A program made the translations under genes and the position numbers. The notes below the pieces were generated by a model. The model was not told where the DNA came from. It saw only the letters and a list, made by a program, of their open reading frames with translations, and searched no databases. Source: UBA11524 sp051883695 (GTDB lineage Bacteria; Bacillota; Clostridia; Christensenellales; Aristaeellaceae). Taken from it: DNA of 7,132 nucleotides. Below, in pieces: positions 1 to 7,087 of the stretch. The DNA lies in NCBI GenBank assembly GCA_051883695.1, contig JBJEUF010000151.1:1-7132 (forward strand), in the 5' to 3' direction. Position 1 is the first letter of the stretch. Each line of letters starts with the position of its first letter.

Positions 1-295
1 AGTCGTCAGGCGAGTATGCCCGCCGGATCTCTCTTCCGCCGGATGAATAGGTCAGCTGCCAGGAAGAGGATTGCCTGTCGTATGCCACATCATAGGATCG
101 GCTTGGAGAGGCGAGCGTCGAATACGCATCGTCAATGGCTTCCACCTGCTGGCAGGTGACCATGTAGGAGATCCATCCGAAGTTTCCGATGACGACGGAG
201 GTCGATAGTAACAGTATGACAGCGATGGTGATTGCTCTGTTCCGTATGACCTTATATATGCCGTAGCGCATCCGTATTGTGAACCGCCTTTCCAT
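1..295 (-). CDS. 5' part of a membrane protein gene, possibly an FtsX/MacB-type ABC transporter permease (runs off the window)
   Basis: Reading the minus strand from the ATG at 295 gives 98 codons with no stop up to the window edge, so the 3' end is missing. The protein starts MERRFTIRMRYGIYKVIRNR, a basic cytoplasmic tail. One hydrophobic segment follows at about residues 22-45 (AITIAVILLLSTSVVIGNFG), then a polar, probably extracytoplasmic stretch with QQVEAIDDAY. A basic tail, one membrane segment and a large outer domain match the N-terminus of FtsX/MacB-type permeases, but no diagnostic motif lies in the visible part. An in-frame TGA 12 nt upstream makes 295 the furthest possible ATG. 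No clear ribosome site precedes it; the ATG at 271 follows AAAGGCGG at a loose 12-nt spacing and is an alternative start. It lies on the same strand as the pst-pho operon, past that operon's terminator-like hairpin, and has its own candidate promoter. The reading frame is probably real; the family call is tentative. Confidence 0.6.
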   Translation of the reverse strand, partial: MERRFTIRMRYGIYKVIRNRAITIAVILLLSTSVVIGNFGWISYMVTCQQVEAIDDAYSTLASPSRSYDVAYDRQSSSWQLTYSSGGREIRRAYSPDD

Positions 296-433
296 GGTGA
301 AAAGTCAATGTGGATTACCGCAGGCTCGCTATAGGAGGTGACTGTATTACACGTGAAAACCTCGCTCTTCCCAGATACGATCCGAACCAGATGGCGCTGA
401 ACGGCAGGACCTGCGGTTCGGCTTCTGACTACA
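296..433 (-). other. Probable structured 5' leader of the partial membrane-protein gene
   Basis: About 130 nt separate the candidate -10 box (434-439) from the ATG at 295, and no minus-strand ORF with a plausible start fills this space. On the minus strand CCGAACC (415-421) pairs with GGTTCGG (382-388), giving a 7-bp stem that encloses a small GCAG-GTC-CTGC hairpin. Further down, 333-341 reads TCACCTCCT on the minus strand, which is complementary to a Shine-Dalgarno sequence. I do not recognise a known riboswitch. The pairing is seen in the sequence; a regulatory role is inference. Confidence 0.3.
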
Positions 434-462
434 ACTCTATCAGATACAGGCAGATTTGTCAA
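434..462 (-). promoter_or_regulatory. Sigma-70-like promoter for the partial membrane-protein gene
   Basis: On the minus strand a perfect TTGACA -35 box (457-462) is followed after exactly 17 nt by TAGAGT (434-439), a 4/6 match to TATAAT. It lies past the hairpin that closes the pst-pho operon and points toward the ATG at 295, so it could transcribe that gene independently. A start site near 427 would leave the long leader described for 296-433. Confidence 0.5.
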
Positions 463-526
463 GAAACCCATGAAACGGGCATTCCGGCGTACCCAAAGGG
501 GCTGCAGCCACTATTATGCGTCAGTC

Positions 527-551
527 GCCCGCGAGCCCTCCGGCACCTCCC
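527..551 (-). repeat. G-rich intergenic repeat, left copy (degenerate hairpin)
   Basis: These 25 nt on the minus strand begin GGGAGGTGCCGGAGGGC and match the plus-strand stretch 7088-7112 at 22 of 25 positions; the three differences are all transitions. Both copies are followed within a few bases by CTGAC. In this copy the stem that is perfect in the right copy has decayed to a few pairs. Just beyond it on the minus strand are a 10-bp palindrome GGCTGCAGCC (500-509) and an abutting CCCAAAGGG (plus strand, 492-500). It lies 23 nt past the hairpin at 575-614. It is probably one member of a dispersed intergenic repeat family. Confidence 0.45.
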
Positions 552-574
552 AGCGGACACGCGCAACAGAATGC

Positions 575-614
575 AGCGCAGCCGTTCACCGGAAATTCGA
601 TGAACGGCTGCGCT
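575..614 (-). terminator. Hairpin ending the pst-pho operon (terminator-like, no U-tract)
   Basis: A perfect 14-bp inverted repeat (575-588 with 601-614, AGCGCAGCCGTTCA and its complement) encloses a 12-nt loop. It starts 4 nt after the TAA of the phoR-type gene (619-621), the expected place for the operon's 3' end. The minus-strand tail reads GCATTCTGTTG, which has no real run of T, so either termination is imperfect or the hairpin mainly protects the 3' end of the mRNA. The plus-strand tail TCTGTTATTG is slightly richer in T, but no plus-strand gene leads into it. Confidence 0.65.
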
Positions 615-618
615 TCTG

Positions 619-2271
619 TTATTGTGGGAATGTCACCGTGACGGTCGTTCCCTTGCCGGGCGTACTCTGCAAATCAATCCTCGCGTCGAAGCACGAGGCC
701 GCGTGCTTGACGATGGACAGCCCCAAACCCGTTCCGCCGGACTGCCTGGAATGGCTTTGATCCACCCGGTAGAAGCGCTCAAAAATGCGCTCCTGATGCT
801 CCGGCGGGATCCCAATGCCGGTGTCGGACACCACCAGCACGGCGGCATCTGCGGTTTTCCGGACCGCCACGGTCACAGACCCTCCCGGCATATTGTACTT
901 GATGGCGTTCTCCGTCAGATTGTAGACAATCTCATGGAACAGGCGCGGAATACCCTTCAGCACGCATTTTTCCGCTTCCAGGCTGATCTGTACACGGTGC
1001 TGCTCTGCCGTATTTCTCAGCTGCTCCACCGATTCGGCGGCGACTGCGCTCAGATCAACCATTTCCTCCGGCATCTCGACGCCCTCGTCAAGCTGGGACA
1101 GCCGGATGATATCGTCAATCAGATGCAGGAGGCGGGAGGCCTCCTTGCTGATGTGTCCGATAAAGCGGGGCATATCCTCCGGCTTGACCAGGTTGTTCTC
1201 AATCAGGTCAGCGCTGGCAATGATGGAGGTCAGCGGCGTTTTCAGCTCGTGGGACACATTGGCGGTAAACTCGCGGCGGGTCTTTTCGGCGTGTTCCTGC
1301 TGCGTCACATCGAAGGCAAGAATGACCAGCCCCAGCACCTTGCCGGCGCTCTCGATCCGGCTGATGTCAAGCTGGTAGCTGCGTGCGTTTCGCTCGTCCC
1401 TGATGCTGGTATGCCCGGCTTGAAGCGCCACATCCACCGCATGGCTGATTTTGTGGCTGCGCTCTACCGTCAGGAAGTCTGCGCCCACAGCAGCCGTTTT
1501 CGCTCCGAACAGCGCCATGGCCGCCGGGTTCATGCTCAGTATCTTCCCGGAAGCATCCAGCAGGACAAGGCCTTCCTTCATATTGGCTGTGATGTGGTCG
1601 AACTCATCCGTTTTCTGCCGCAGCTGCAGAAGCTGGGTATCAATCTGCTCATGCTGGCGGTGAATCCGGCCCAGCAGGGGGGACAGCTCCTCGTAGGTAT
1701 CGTTTTCAAGCGGATGATCCAGATCCACCTGATTCAGCGGCGTAATGATCCGCTGTGACAATCGCTTCGCCAGCAGCCACGACAGAGCGGATGCAAACAG
1801 GACTGCCAGCACAAACCACGGCAGAATCCCCGCAATCAGGGCCAATATCGTTGCCTGGCTGACCGATATGCGCAGCACGTCCCCGTTCTCCAGCGCAACC
1901 GCACGGTAGATGGTCCGTTCCGTCAGCGTGGCGGAATAGCGGGCGCTCTGCCCCCTGCCGGATGCAAGGGCTTCCATGATTTCCTCACGGTCTGCATGGT
2001 TTTCCATGGCTGCGGGATCCGCATCGGTATCGGCAAGCACCGTACCATCCTTGCCCACCAGCGTCAGCCGCAGAGCGCTCGTATGGAAACCGTCGAAATA
2101 GCCGCTGCCGTCTTTCTCCACGGCCTGCGCGGCAAGGGTGAGCTCCGTATCAAGCTGCTGCTCCTGCATGGATGCGAAATAGCAATACAAGCTGCCCACC
2201 GCAATGGCAAGGCTCAGCAGCAGCACCGTCAGGGATGTAAATAAAATGGAGCGGAAAATCTTCTTTGTCAT
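619..2271 (-). CDS. phoR: PhoR-type phosphate-regulon sensor histidine kinase
   Basis: This 550-residue membrane kinase very likely phosphorylates the response regulator encoded just before it. Domains in order: TM1 at about 9-31; an extracytoplasmic sensor loop at about 35-140 with LTLVGKDGTVLADTD and a MENHADREEI stretch, typical of the single-Cache-like domain of Gram-positive PhoR; TM2 at about 142-167; a HAMP-like linker with ITPLN; a PAS domain at about 225-320 (MKEGLVLLDASGKILSMNPA); a HisKA H-box FTANVSHELKTPLTS with phospho-acceptor His341; and an ATPase domain with N-box HEIVYNLTENAIKYN (446-460), G1 box DTGIGIPP (483-490) and G2 box GGTGLGLS (512-519). All catalytic motifs are intact. 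Its ATG overlaps the regulator's stop by 4 nt, with GGAG 8 nt upstream. The position after pstSCAB-phoU supports PhoR rather than the related WalK. The input signal is probably relayed by PhoU and Pst; the ligand of the outer loop cannot be told from the sequence. Confidence 0.93.
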   Translation of the reverse strand: MTKKIFRSILFTSLTVLLLSLAIAVGSLYCYFASMQEQQLDTELTLAAQAVEKDGSGYFDGFHTSALRLTLVGKDGTVLADTDADPAAMENHADREEIMEALASGRGQSARYSATLTERTIYRAVALENGDVLRISVSQATILALIAGILPWFVLAVLFASALSWLLAKRLSQRIITPLNQVDLDHPLENDTYEELSPLLGRIHRQHEQIDTQLLQLRQKTDEFDHITANMKEGLVLLDASGKILSMNPAAMALFGAKTAAVGADFLTVERSHKISHAVDVALQAGHTSIRDERNARSYQLDISRIESAGKVLGLVILAFDVTQQEHAEKTRREFTANVSHELKTPLTSIIASADLIENNLVKPEDMPRFIGHISKEASRLLHLIDDIIRLSQLDEGVEMPEEMVDLSAVAAESVEQLRNTAEQHRVQISLEAEKCVLKGIPRLFHEIVYNLTENAIKYNMPGGSVTVAVRKTADAAVLVVSDTGIGIPPEHQERIFERFYRVDQSHSRQSGGTGLGLSIVKHAASCFDARIDLQSTPGKGTTVTVTFPQ

Positions 2272-2942
2272 GGCTGCTTCTCCATTCTGTATCCCACATG
2301 TCGCACGGTTTCAATCAGCTCCCCGTATCTGCCCAGCTTCTGGCGCAGCGTCCGGATGTGCATATCCACGGTGCGCGTCTCCCCGGCATAGTCCATCCCC
2401 CACACATCCGCAAAGAGCTGATCCCGGGTGAAGGCCATGCCGGGGTGATTCATGAACAGCCGCAGCAGCTCAAACTCCTTGTAGGTGACCTGAACCCGCT
2501 CCCCGTCCACCGTCAGGGTGCGCTCCTCCGGATTGAGGACGATTCCGCCCATCTGCAGCAGGCTTTCGCTCTTCACAGGGCGGCAGCGGCGCAGCACCGC
2601 CTTGATGCGGGAGATCAGCTCCATCACCCCGAAGGGCTTGACCACATAATCATCCGCGCCAAGGTCGAGGCTCTGGATTTTTTCGTATTCCGCGCCCTTG
2701 GCCGTCGCCATGATGACCGGCAGGTCGCCGAAGGCGGAGGAGGCCCGAATCCTTCGCAGCAGCTCCACGCCGTCCACGCCGGGGAGCATCACATCCAGCA
2801 CCACAAGCTCCGGACGCTCCTGCTCAAGCGCCTCCCAAAAGGAGGCGCCATCCGCAAACCCACGGGCCTCAAAGCCCGTGGAGTTCAGCGCATACACCTC
2901 GATGTCCCGGATCGCCTCATCATCCTCTACGCACCAGATCAT
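2268..2942 (-). CDS. phoB: OmpR/PhoB-family response regulator of the phosphate regulon
   Basis: This 224-residue protein is the DNA-binding partner of the downstream kinase (called phoB in Gram-negatives and phoP in Bacillus). The receiver domain spans about 1-118: acidic pocket E6-D7-D8, phospho-acceptor Asp50 in VVLDVMLPGVDG, Thr80 in ATAKG and Lys102 in VVKPFG. The winged-helix effector domain spans about 125-222, with YKEFELLRLFMNHPGMAFTR, the recognition-helix region ETRTVDMHIRTLRQKLG and the C-terminal wing VRHVGYRM. The start at 2942 is chosen because AAGGAGG lies 7 nt upstream and the ATG overlaps the phoU stop by 4 nt; the frame stays open to an ATG at 2987, but those 15 residues are not family-like. 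It probably binds the array upstream of pstS and so controls its own transcription. Codons about 21-43 contain two tandem perfect hairpins. Confidence 0.93.
   Translation of the reverse strand: MIWCVEDDEAIRDIEVYALNSTGFEARGFADGASFWEALEQERPELVVLDVMLPGVDGVELLRRIRASSAFGDLPVIMATAKGAEYEKIQSLDLGADDYVVKPFGVMELISRIKAVLRRCRPVKSESLLQMGGIVLNPEERTLTVDGERVQVTYKEFELLRLFMNHPGMAFTRDQLFADVWGMDYAGETRTVDMHIRTLRQKLGRYGELIETVRHVGYRMEKQP
2828..2881 (-). other. Two tandem perfect hairpins inside the response-regulator coding region
   Basis: Two perfect 8-bp inverted repeats lie 11 nt apart: 2828-2835 with 2841-2848 (GCGCCTCC, 5-nt loop) and 2860-2867 with 2874-2881 (CCACGGGC, 6-nt loop). They cover codons about 21-38 of the regulator. 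The pairing is clear in the sequence. Whether the fold forms on translated mRNA, or simply reflects G+C-rich codon choice, cannot be told here. Confidence 0.4.
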
Positions 2943-3588
2943 CCATCTGCCTCCTTGTGCACGCCGGTTATGGAGAACACGACCCATTCTGCGATATTGA
3001 CGGCATGATCTCCGATACGTTCAAAATACTTGGAAATCATCAATAAGTCAAGAGCATATTCTCCGTCGGACGGATTTTCGGCAATCATTTCGATAAGTCC
3101 GCCCTTGACGGTATCAAAATAGTGATCGACCACGTCATCGTCGGCAATGACCTGCTGCGCAAGGGCTGTATCCCGCTTTACATAGGCCTCCACGCTGTCG
3201 GTCACCATTTTGCTGGCTGCTCTCGCCATGTCGCGGATCTGGCTGTGCTCATCGGCGGTGCGCCCATTCAGGAAGGTGACGATTTCGGCGATATCCTCCG
3301 CCTGATCGCCGATGCGCTCCATATCCGTAATCATCTTCAGCGCAGCGGAAATCTGGCGCAGATCGCGGGCAACGGGCTGCTGCTGGAGCAGGAGCCTCAT
3401 GCAAAGCGTCTCGATATCCCGCTCCTTCTGGTCAATCTCCCTGTCCAGCGGCGCCACCCGGGCAGCCGTCCTGGGATTGCCGTCCGCCAGGGCCGTCGCG
3501 GTCAGTCCGATGACCTCCTCGCACAGCGCGCCCATGCGGATCATTTCCGTATTGAGCAGCTCCAGCTGCTCGTCAAAGCGGCTTCTCA

Positions 3589-3589
<1 letters not shown>
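2939..3589 (-). CDS. phoU: Phosphate transport regulator PhoU
   Basis: This 216-residue cytoplasmic helical protein links the Pst transporter to the PhoR kinase: with phosphate plentiful it holds the regulon off and limits uptake. It has two PhoU repeats of three helices each. Each ends in the family's acidic, metal-binding signature, DMERIGDQAEDIAE (E91-D95) and YFERIGDHAVNIAEW (E190-D194). The N-terminus MRSRFDEQLELLNTEMIRMG is typical of PhoU, and the length fits Gram-positive members (E. coli PhoU is about 241). The start at 3589 has GGAGG 8 nt upstream. Its ATG shares one base with the pstB stop (TAATG), so translation is probably coupled. Its own stop overlaps the regulator start by 4 nt. 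Confidence 0.96.
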
Positions 3590-4337
<748 letters not shown>

Positions 4338-4341
<4 letters not shown>

Positions 4342-5201
4342 AGGCGATTCTTCCTTTTGAAGTATTTGCCCACAAGGGCAGCGCACAGGTTGATGAGCAC
4401 CGTCAGAACCATCAGGATGGCGGCAATGGCGAAGGCCACCTCGAATTCGCCCTGCTCCGTCGCGTAGAAGTACAGGGCAACGGTCAGGCTTGCGCCGGAG
4501 CTCAGCCACGCATCGAAGATACCGTTCAGCGCATGGGCAAAGCCCGCGGTAAAGAGCAGCGCAGCGGATTCGCTGATGATGCGCCCCACGGAAAGGATGC
4601 AGCCGGTGATGACGCCGTCCACGCATCCGGGCAGGACGACGGTGCGGATGACGCGCCACTTGCCGGCGCCCAGGCCGAACGCCCCCTCCCGGTAGCTCTG
4701 CGGCACGGTCTTCAGGCTTTCCTGCGTCGTGCGCATGACGGTCGGCAGATTCATGATCGTCAGGGTCAGGCAGCCTGCCAGAATGCTCTTGTCGAAGCCC
4801 AGCAGCTCCACGAAGGCCAGCATTCCAAACAGGCCGTAGATGATGGACGGAATGCCGGAGAGGGTTTCCGCGGCATACTCGATGGCAGCGACCAGCTTCC
4901 TGTTCTGCGCATATTCCGTCAGATAGATGGCGGCGCCGACCCCCAGCGGGAGCGTCAGCACCAGGGTTCCCAGCACCAGATAGAGGGTGTTCAGGATATC
5001 GGGCAGAATGCCGATCGTTGCGCGGATATAGCTGGGCTTGGTCGAGACCAGCTGCCAGCTCAGGTTCGGAACGCCCTTCCACAGCACATAGGCAATCAGG
5101 AAAAGCATCAGCCCGCAGGTCAGCACCGTTGCAGCGCCCATCAGCAGGCGCATGGTGACGCGGTATACGCGCCGTTTCACAGAGAGCCTTTCGTTCATCA
5201 T
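4338..5201 (-). CDS. pstA: Phosphate ABC transporter permease PstA
   Basis: This 287-residue integral membrane protein pairs with PstC to form the phosphate channel. TM1 lies at about 17-41. A typical PstA segment follows (IGILPDILNTLYLVLGT, then GVGAAIYLTEYA), then the core LSGIPSIIYGLFGMLAF (114-130). The cytoplasmic EAA-type loop that docks on PstB lies at about 161-193 (QESLKTVPQSYREGAFGLGA onward), and more membrane helices run to a basic C-terminus KRKNRL. The start at 5201 overlaps the pstC stop by 4 nt (ATGA). GGAGG lies 4 nt upstream of this ATG and 7 nt upstream of the next Met (5198), so either Met may be used. The order pstC-pstA-pstB is the usual one. Confidence 0.96.
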
Positions 5202-6067
5202 GCAGCCTCCTTGTCACGCTTCAGGAAGAAGTTCAGCAGCGCGTTGATGAGCATGATGAACAGGAACAGCACCAGCGCAATGGAAAACAGCGCATCCCGC
5301 TGCAGACCGGTCGCATAGCCCATCTCGCTGGACACGGCGGTGGTCAGAAAGCGCACGCTTTCAAAGAGGGAGGGCATATTGGCCACATTGCCGGAGACCA
5401 TGACCACCGCCATGGCCTCCCCGACGGCGCGTCCCACACCCAGCACCACCGCCGTGGCGATACCGCTTCTGGCTGCCGGTACGCTGACCCGGAAATAGGT
5501 TTCCTCCGGGGTTGCGCCCAGGGCAAGGGACGCATCCTCATATTCCCTCGGCACCGCCTCCAGCGCCGTGATGGACACGTTGATGATGGAGGGCAGTATC
5601 ATGATGGCCAGCACGATGATGGCGCTGAGCAGGCTTGCTCCGTCCGGGATGCCGAACAGCGTGCGGACAGCCGGTACCAGCACCATCATGCCCACCAGAC
5701 CGTAGACCACCGAGGGAATGCCCGCCAGGACGCCCACCGCGCCCTGCACCAGCGATCTGACCTTTGGCGAGGCGATCTTCGAGAGATACACCGCCACCAG
5801 AAACCCAACCGGAACGCCCAGCAGAATCGCGCCGGCTGTCCCGTATACACTGGTCAGGATAAAGGGCAGAATGCCGTACTGCGGAGGATTCGCCGTGGAT
5901 TTCCAGGTGGTTCCGAACAGGAAATTGACCAGTCCGATCTCCCGGATAGCCGGAATGCCGGAGATGACCAGATAAATGCTGATGACCGCAACACAGGCGA
6001 TGGTGATGAGTCCAAGCACCAGAAATATGCCGTGCACGATGTTCTCCACCCACTGTTTGTTCTTCAT
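5198..6067 (-). CDS. pstC: Phosphate ABC transporter permease PstC
   Basis: This is the second channel subunit of the Pst importer, 289 residues from the chosen start. TM1 lies at about 13-37. The PstC-typical motif NPPQYGILPFILTSVYGT sits at about 60-77 and VLAGIPSVVYGLVGM at about 113-127. The cytoplasmic EAA loop spans about 170-203 (EYEDASLALGATPEETYFRV), followed by VGRAVGEAMAVVMVSGN, where related PstC proteins have charged residues important for transport. The last helices end in KRDKEAA. I chose the ATG at 6067 because GAGG lies 8 nt upstream. The ATG at 6073 sits directly against that site, and the ATG at 6118 would add 17 residues unlike the family, including the hairpin region. The gap to the pstS stop is 60 nt, the largest in the operon. 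Confidence 0.95.
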   Translation of the reverse strand: MKNKQWVENIVHGIFLVLGLITIACVAVISIYLVISGIPAIREIGLVNFLFGTTWKSTANPPQYGILPFILTSVYGTAGAILLGVPVGFLVAVYLSKIASPKVRSLVQGAVGVLAGIPSVVYGLVGMMVLVPAVRTLFGIPDGASLLSAIIVLAIMILPSIINVSITALEAVPREYEDASLALGATPEETYFRVSVPAARSGIATAVVLGVGRAVGEAMAVVMVSGNVANMPSLFESVRFLTTAVSSEMGYATGLQRDALFSIALVLFLFIMLINALLNFFLKRDKEAA

Positions 6068-6095
6068 CTTCATCACCTCATAACCCGACAAGCGG

Positions 6096-6110
6096 CGGCA
6101 GACTCTGCCG
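6096..6110 (-). promoter_or_regulatory. Small hairpin between pstS and pstC
   Basis: CGGCAG (6096-6101) and CTGCCG (6105-6110) form a perfect 6-bp stem with a 3-nt loop in the only real gap inside the operon, 17 nt after the pstS stop. No T-run follows, so it is unlikely to stop all transcription. Binding-protein genes are often followed by such hairpins, which protect their mRNA and leave more of it than of the permease message. That role is inference here. Confidence 0.35.
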
Positions 6111-6127
6111 TCGCTCATGGGGACATA

Positions 6128-6931
6128 TCAGTTTGCGGGAACCACACCGGCAAGAGAGATCAGCTCGTTTGCCTCGCCGGAGGTGATGTAGTCGAAGAAG
6201 TCCTGCGCGGTTTCGCTCAATGCGACGCCTTCCTTCGTAACCAGGACGAAGGGACGCTGAATGGCGTAGCTGCCGTCCTTGACGGTTTCCTCGCTGGGCG
6301 CAACGCCGTCCACGGAGACGGCCTTGACGCTGTCCTTGACGGCGGCAAGGGACGCATAGCCGATGGCGTTGGGGTTGGACTCGACCGCGGTGATGACAGC
6401 GCCAGTGCTCGTCAGCTCCTGACGGTACTGGCAGGCATCCTTCGTTCCGGTGATGGTTTCAAAGCCATCGCGGGTGCCCGAGCCGGCTTCGCGGCCAATC
6501 AGGACGATCGCGCCCTCGTTGCCGCCCACCTCGCTCCAGTCGGTGATTTCGCCCGTGTAGATCTTCGCGATCTGCTCCACGGTCAGGTTCTCCACCACGT
6601 TCGCGGTGTTCACGATGATCGCGATGCCGTCGTAGGCCAGAACGGTTTCAATCAGGCCCTCCGCCTTCTCCTCGTCCTTCAGGTAACGGCTGGCCAGACC
6701 AATGTCGCAGGTGCCGTCCATCGCCGCCTTGATCCCGGAGCCGGAACCGGTGGGGTTGTAGGTAAAGGTCACGCCCGGATGCTCCTCCATGTACATTTCA
6801 CCCAGAATGCCAATGACCTTTTCCATGGAGGTCGAGCCATCGGTGGAGACCGAGCCGCCCTTGGCGGCATAACCGTTCACGGCACAGAGCATCATCAGCA
6901 GCGTAAGAATCAGACTGAATCCCTTTTTCAT
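6128..6931 (-). CDS. pstS: Phosphate-binding protein PstS (exported)
   Basis: This 267-residue protein binds phosphate outside the membrane and hands it to PstC/PstA. A signal peptide covers about 1-22 (MKKGFSLILTLLMMLCAVNG, then YA). The phosphate-pocket motifs are present: DGSTSMEKV (31-39), PTGSGSGIKAAMDGTCDIG (60-78), GREAGSGTRDGFE (146-158), and the family segments VEQIAKIYTGEITDWSEVGG (118-137) and NPNAIGYASL. The start at 6931 is supported by AAAGGAGTG (6938-6946) and by the signal peptide. The frame is open to 7012, but the 27 extra residues would overlap the Pho-box-like array. The only Cys in the signal region (Cys16) is preceded by Met-Met-Leu, not a normal lipobox, so type I cleavage near A22-A23 is more likely than lipid anchoring. 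That is unusual for a Gram-positive PstS. First gene of the operon. Confidence 0.95.
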   Translation of the reverse strand: MKKGFSLILTLLMMLCAVNGYAAKGGSVSTDGSTSMEKVIGILGEMYMEEHPGVTFTYNPTGSGSGIKAAMDGTCDIGLASRYLKDEEKAEGLIETVLAYDGIAIIVNTANVVENLTVEQIAKIYTGEITDWSEVGGNEGAIVLIGREAGSGTRDGFETITGTKDACQYRQELTSTGAVITAVESNPNAIGYASLAAVKDSVKAVSVDGVAPSEETVKDGSYAIQRPFVLVTKEGVALSETAQDFFDYITSGEANELISLAGVVPAN

Positions 6932-6956
6932 CCTGCACACTCCTTTATGCATGTGT

Positions 6957-6971
6957 TGTAGCTTTGCTACA
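6957..6971 (-). other. Inverted repeat in the pstS leader
   Basis: TGTAGC (6966-6971) and GCTACA (6957-6962) on the minus strand surround AAA, forming a 6-bp stem with a 3-nt loop. It lies between the Pho-box-like array and the pstS ribosome site (6938-6946). It could be a 5' mRNA stabilising hairpin or a small operator; nothing in the sequence decides between these. Confidence 0.3.
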
Positions 6972-6991
6972 CGTACAGCATATACGGAGCG

Positions 6992-7031
6992 CGTAAAGTT
7001 CAAAAGGCACATGATGTAAAATCCATGTCAA
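6992..7031 (-). promoter_or_regulatory. Pho-box-like array (probable PhoB/PhoP binding site) of the pst promoter
   Basis: On the minus strand, heptamers recur every 11 nt with 4-nt spacers: TTGACAT (7025-7031), TTTACAT (7014-7020), TGCCTTT (7003-7009) and CTTTACG (6992-6998). The first two match the TT-n-ACA repeat bound by Bacillus-type PhoP; the third and fourth are weak. The 7+4 spacing is that of PhoB-family sites. A weak -10 candidate, TATATG (6979-6984), follows, and there is no good -35 at the matching distance, as expected for an activator-dependent promoter. This would make the operon autoregulated by the regulator it encodes. The heptamers are seen; binding is inferred. Confidence 0.55.
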
Positions 7032-7038
7032 ATCGAAA

Positions 7039-7067
7039 GCCCGGAGACGTTCAATGCGTCTCCGGGC
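7039..7067 (-). terminator. Probable terminator of a minus-strand gene lying beyond the right edge
   Basis: A perfect 11-bp stem (7039-7049 with 7057-7067, GCCCGGAGACG and its complement) has a 7-nt loop. On the minus strand it is followed by TTTCGATTT, a short T-rich tail; on the plus strand the tail GCAAACTTT is poorer. It would insulate the pst operon from an upstream neighbour on the same strand. It ends only 7 nt before the first Pho-box heptamer, so its tail abuts the regulator site. Confidence 0.5.
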
Positions 7068-7087
7068 GCAAACTTTCAAAAAGCCTT

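Noticed and set aside
52..471. Minus-strand ORF of 139 aa
   Set aside because: It crosses the promoter candidate and the leader, has no ribosome site, and overlaps the more protein-like frame 1-295, which has a clear membrane segment.
500..509. GGCTGCAGCC palindrome next to CCCAAAGGG as a possible attachment site
   Set aside because: There is no integrase, no duplicated flank and no second copy in the window; kept only as a detail of the repeat region.
310..603. Plus-strand ORF of 97 aa, with a perfect AGGAGGTGA at 333-341
   Set aside because: The ribosome-site-like sequence lies inside the frame, downstream of its ATG. The only GTG shortly after it (353) opens a 15-codon frame. The protein looks non-natural and runs into the hairpin at 575-614.
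470..760. Plus-strand ORF of 96 aa spanning the operon-end hairpin
   Set aside because: It translates the intergenic repeat and hairpin and then the antisense of the kinase C-terminus; no start signal or domain.
622..1758. Long plus-strand ORF (378 aa) opposite the kinase gene
   Set aside because: It is the antisense of a gene with all kinase motifs intact. It has no ribosome site and no recognisable domain; long antisense frames are common in G+C-rich coding DNA.
4342..5217. Possible fusion of pstB to an upstream in-frame segment (542-aa frame)
   Set aside because: The extra N-terminal part is an out-of-frame reading of pstA. The true PstB begins at 4341 with a normal N-terminus and an ATGA overlap.
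6032..6961. Plus-strand ORF (309 aa) opposite pstS, and a similar one at 2265-3008 opposite the regulator
   Set aside because: Both mirror conserved genes on the minus strand. Their residue make-up, rich in His, Gly, Arg and Gln, is that of antisense translation.
6931..7012. Extended pstS start at 7012
   Set aside because: It would place 27 non-signal residues before a clear signal peptide, and the coding region would overlap the Pho-box-like array. AAAGGAGTG fits the ATG at 6931.
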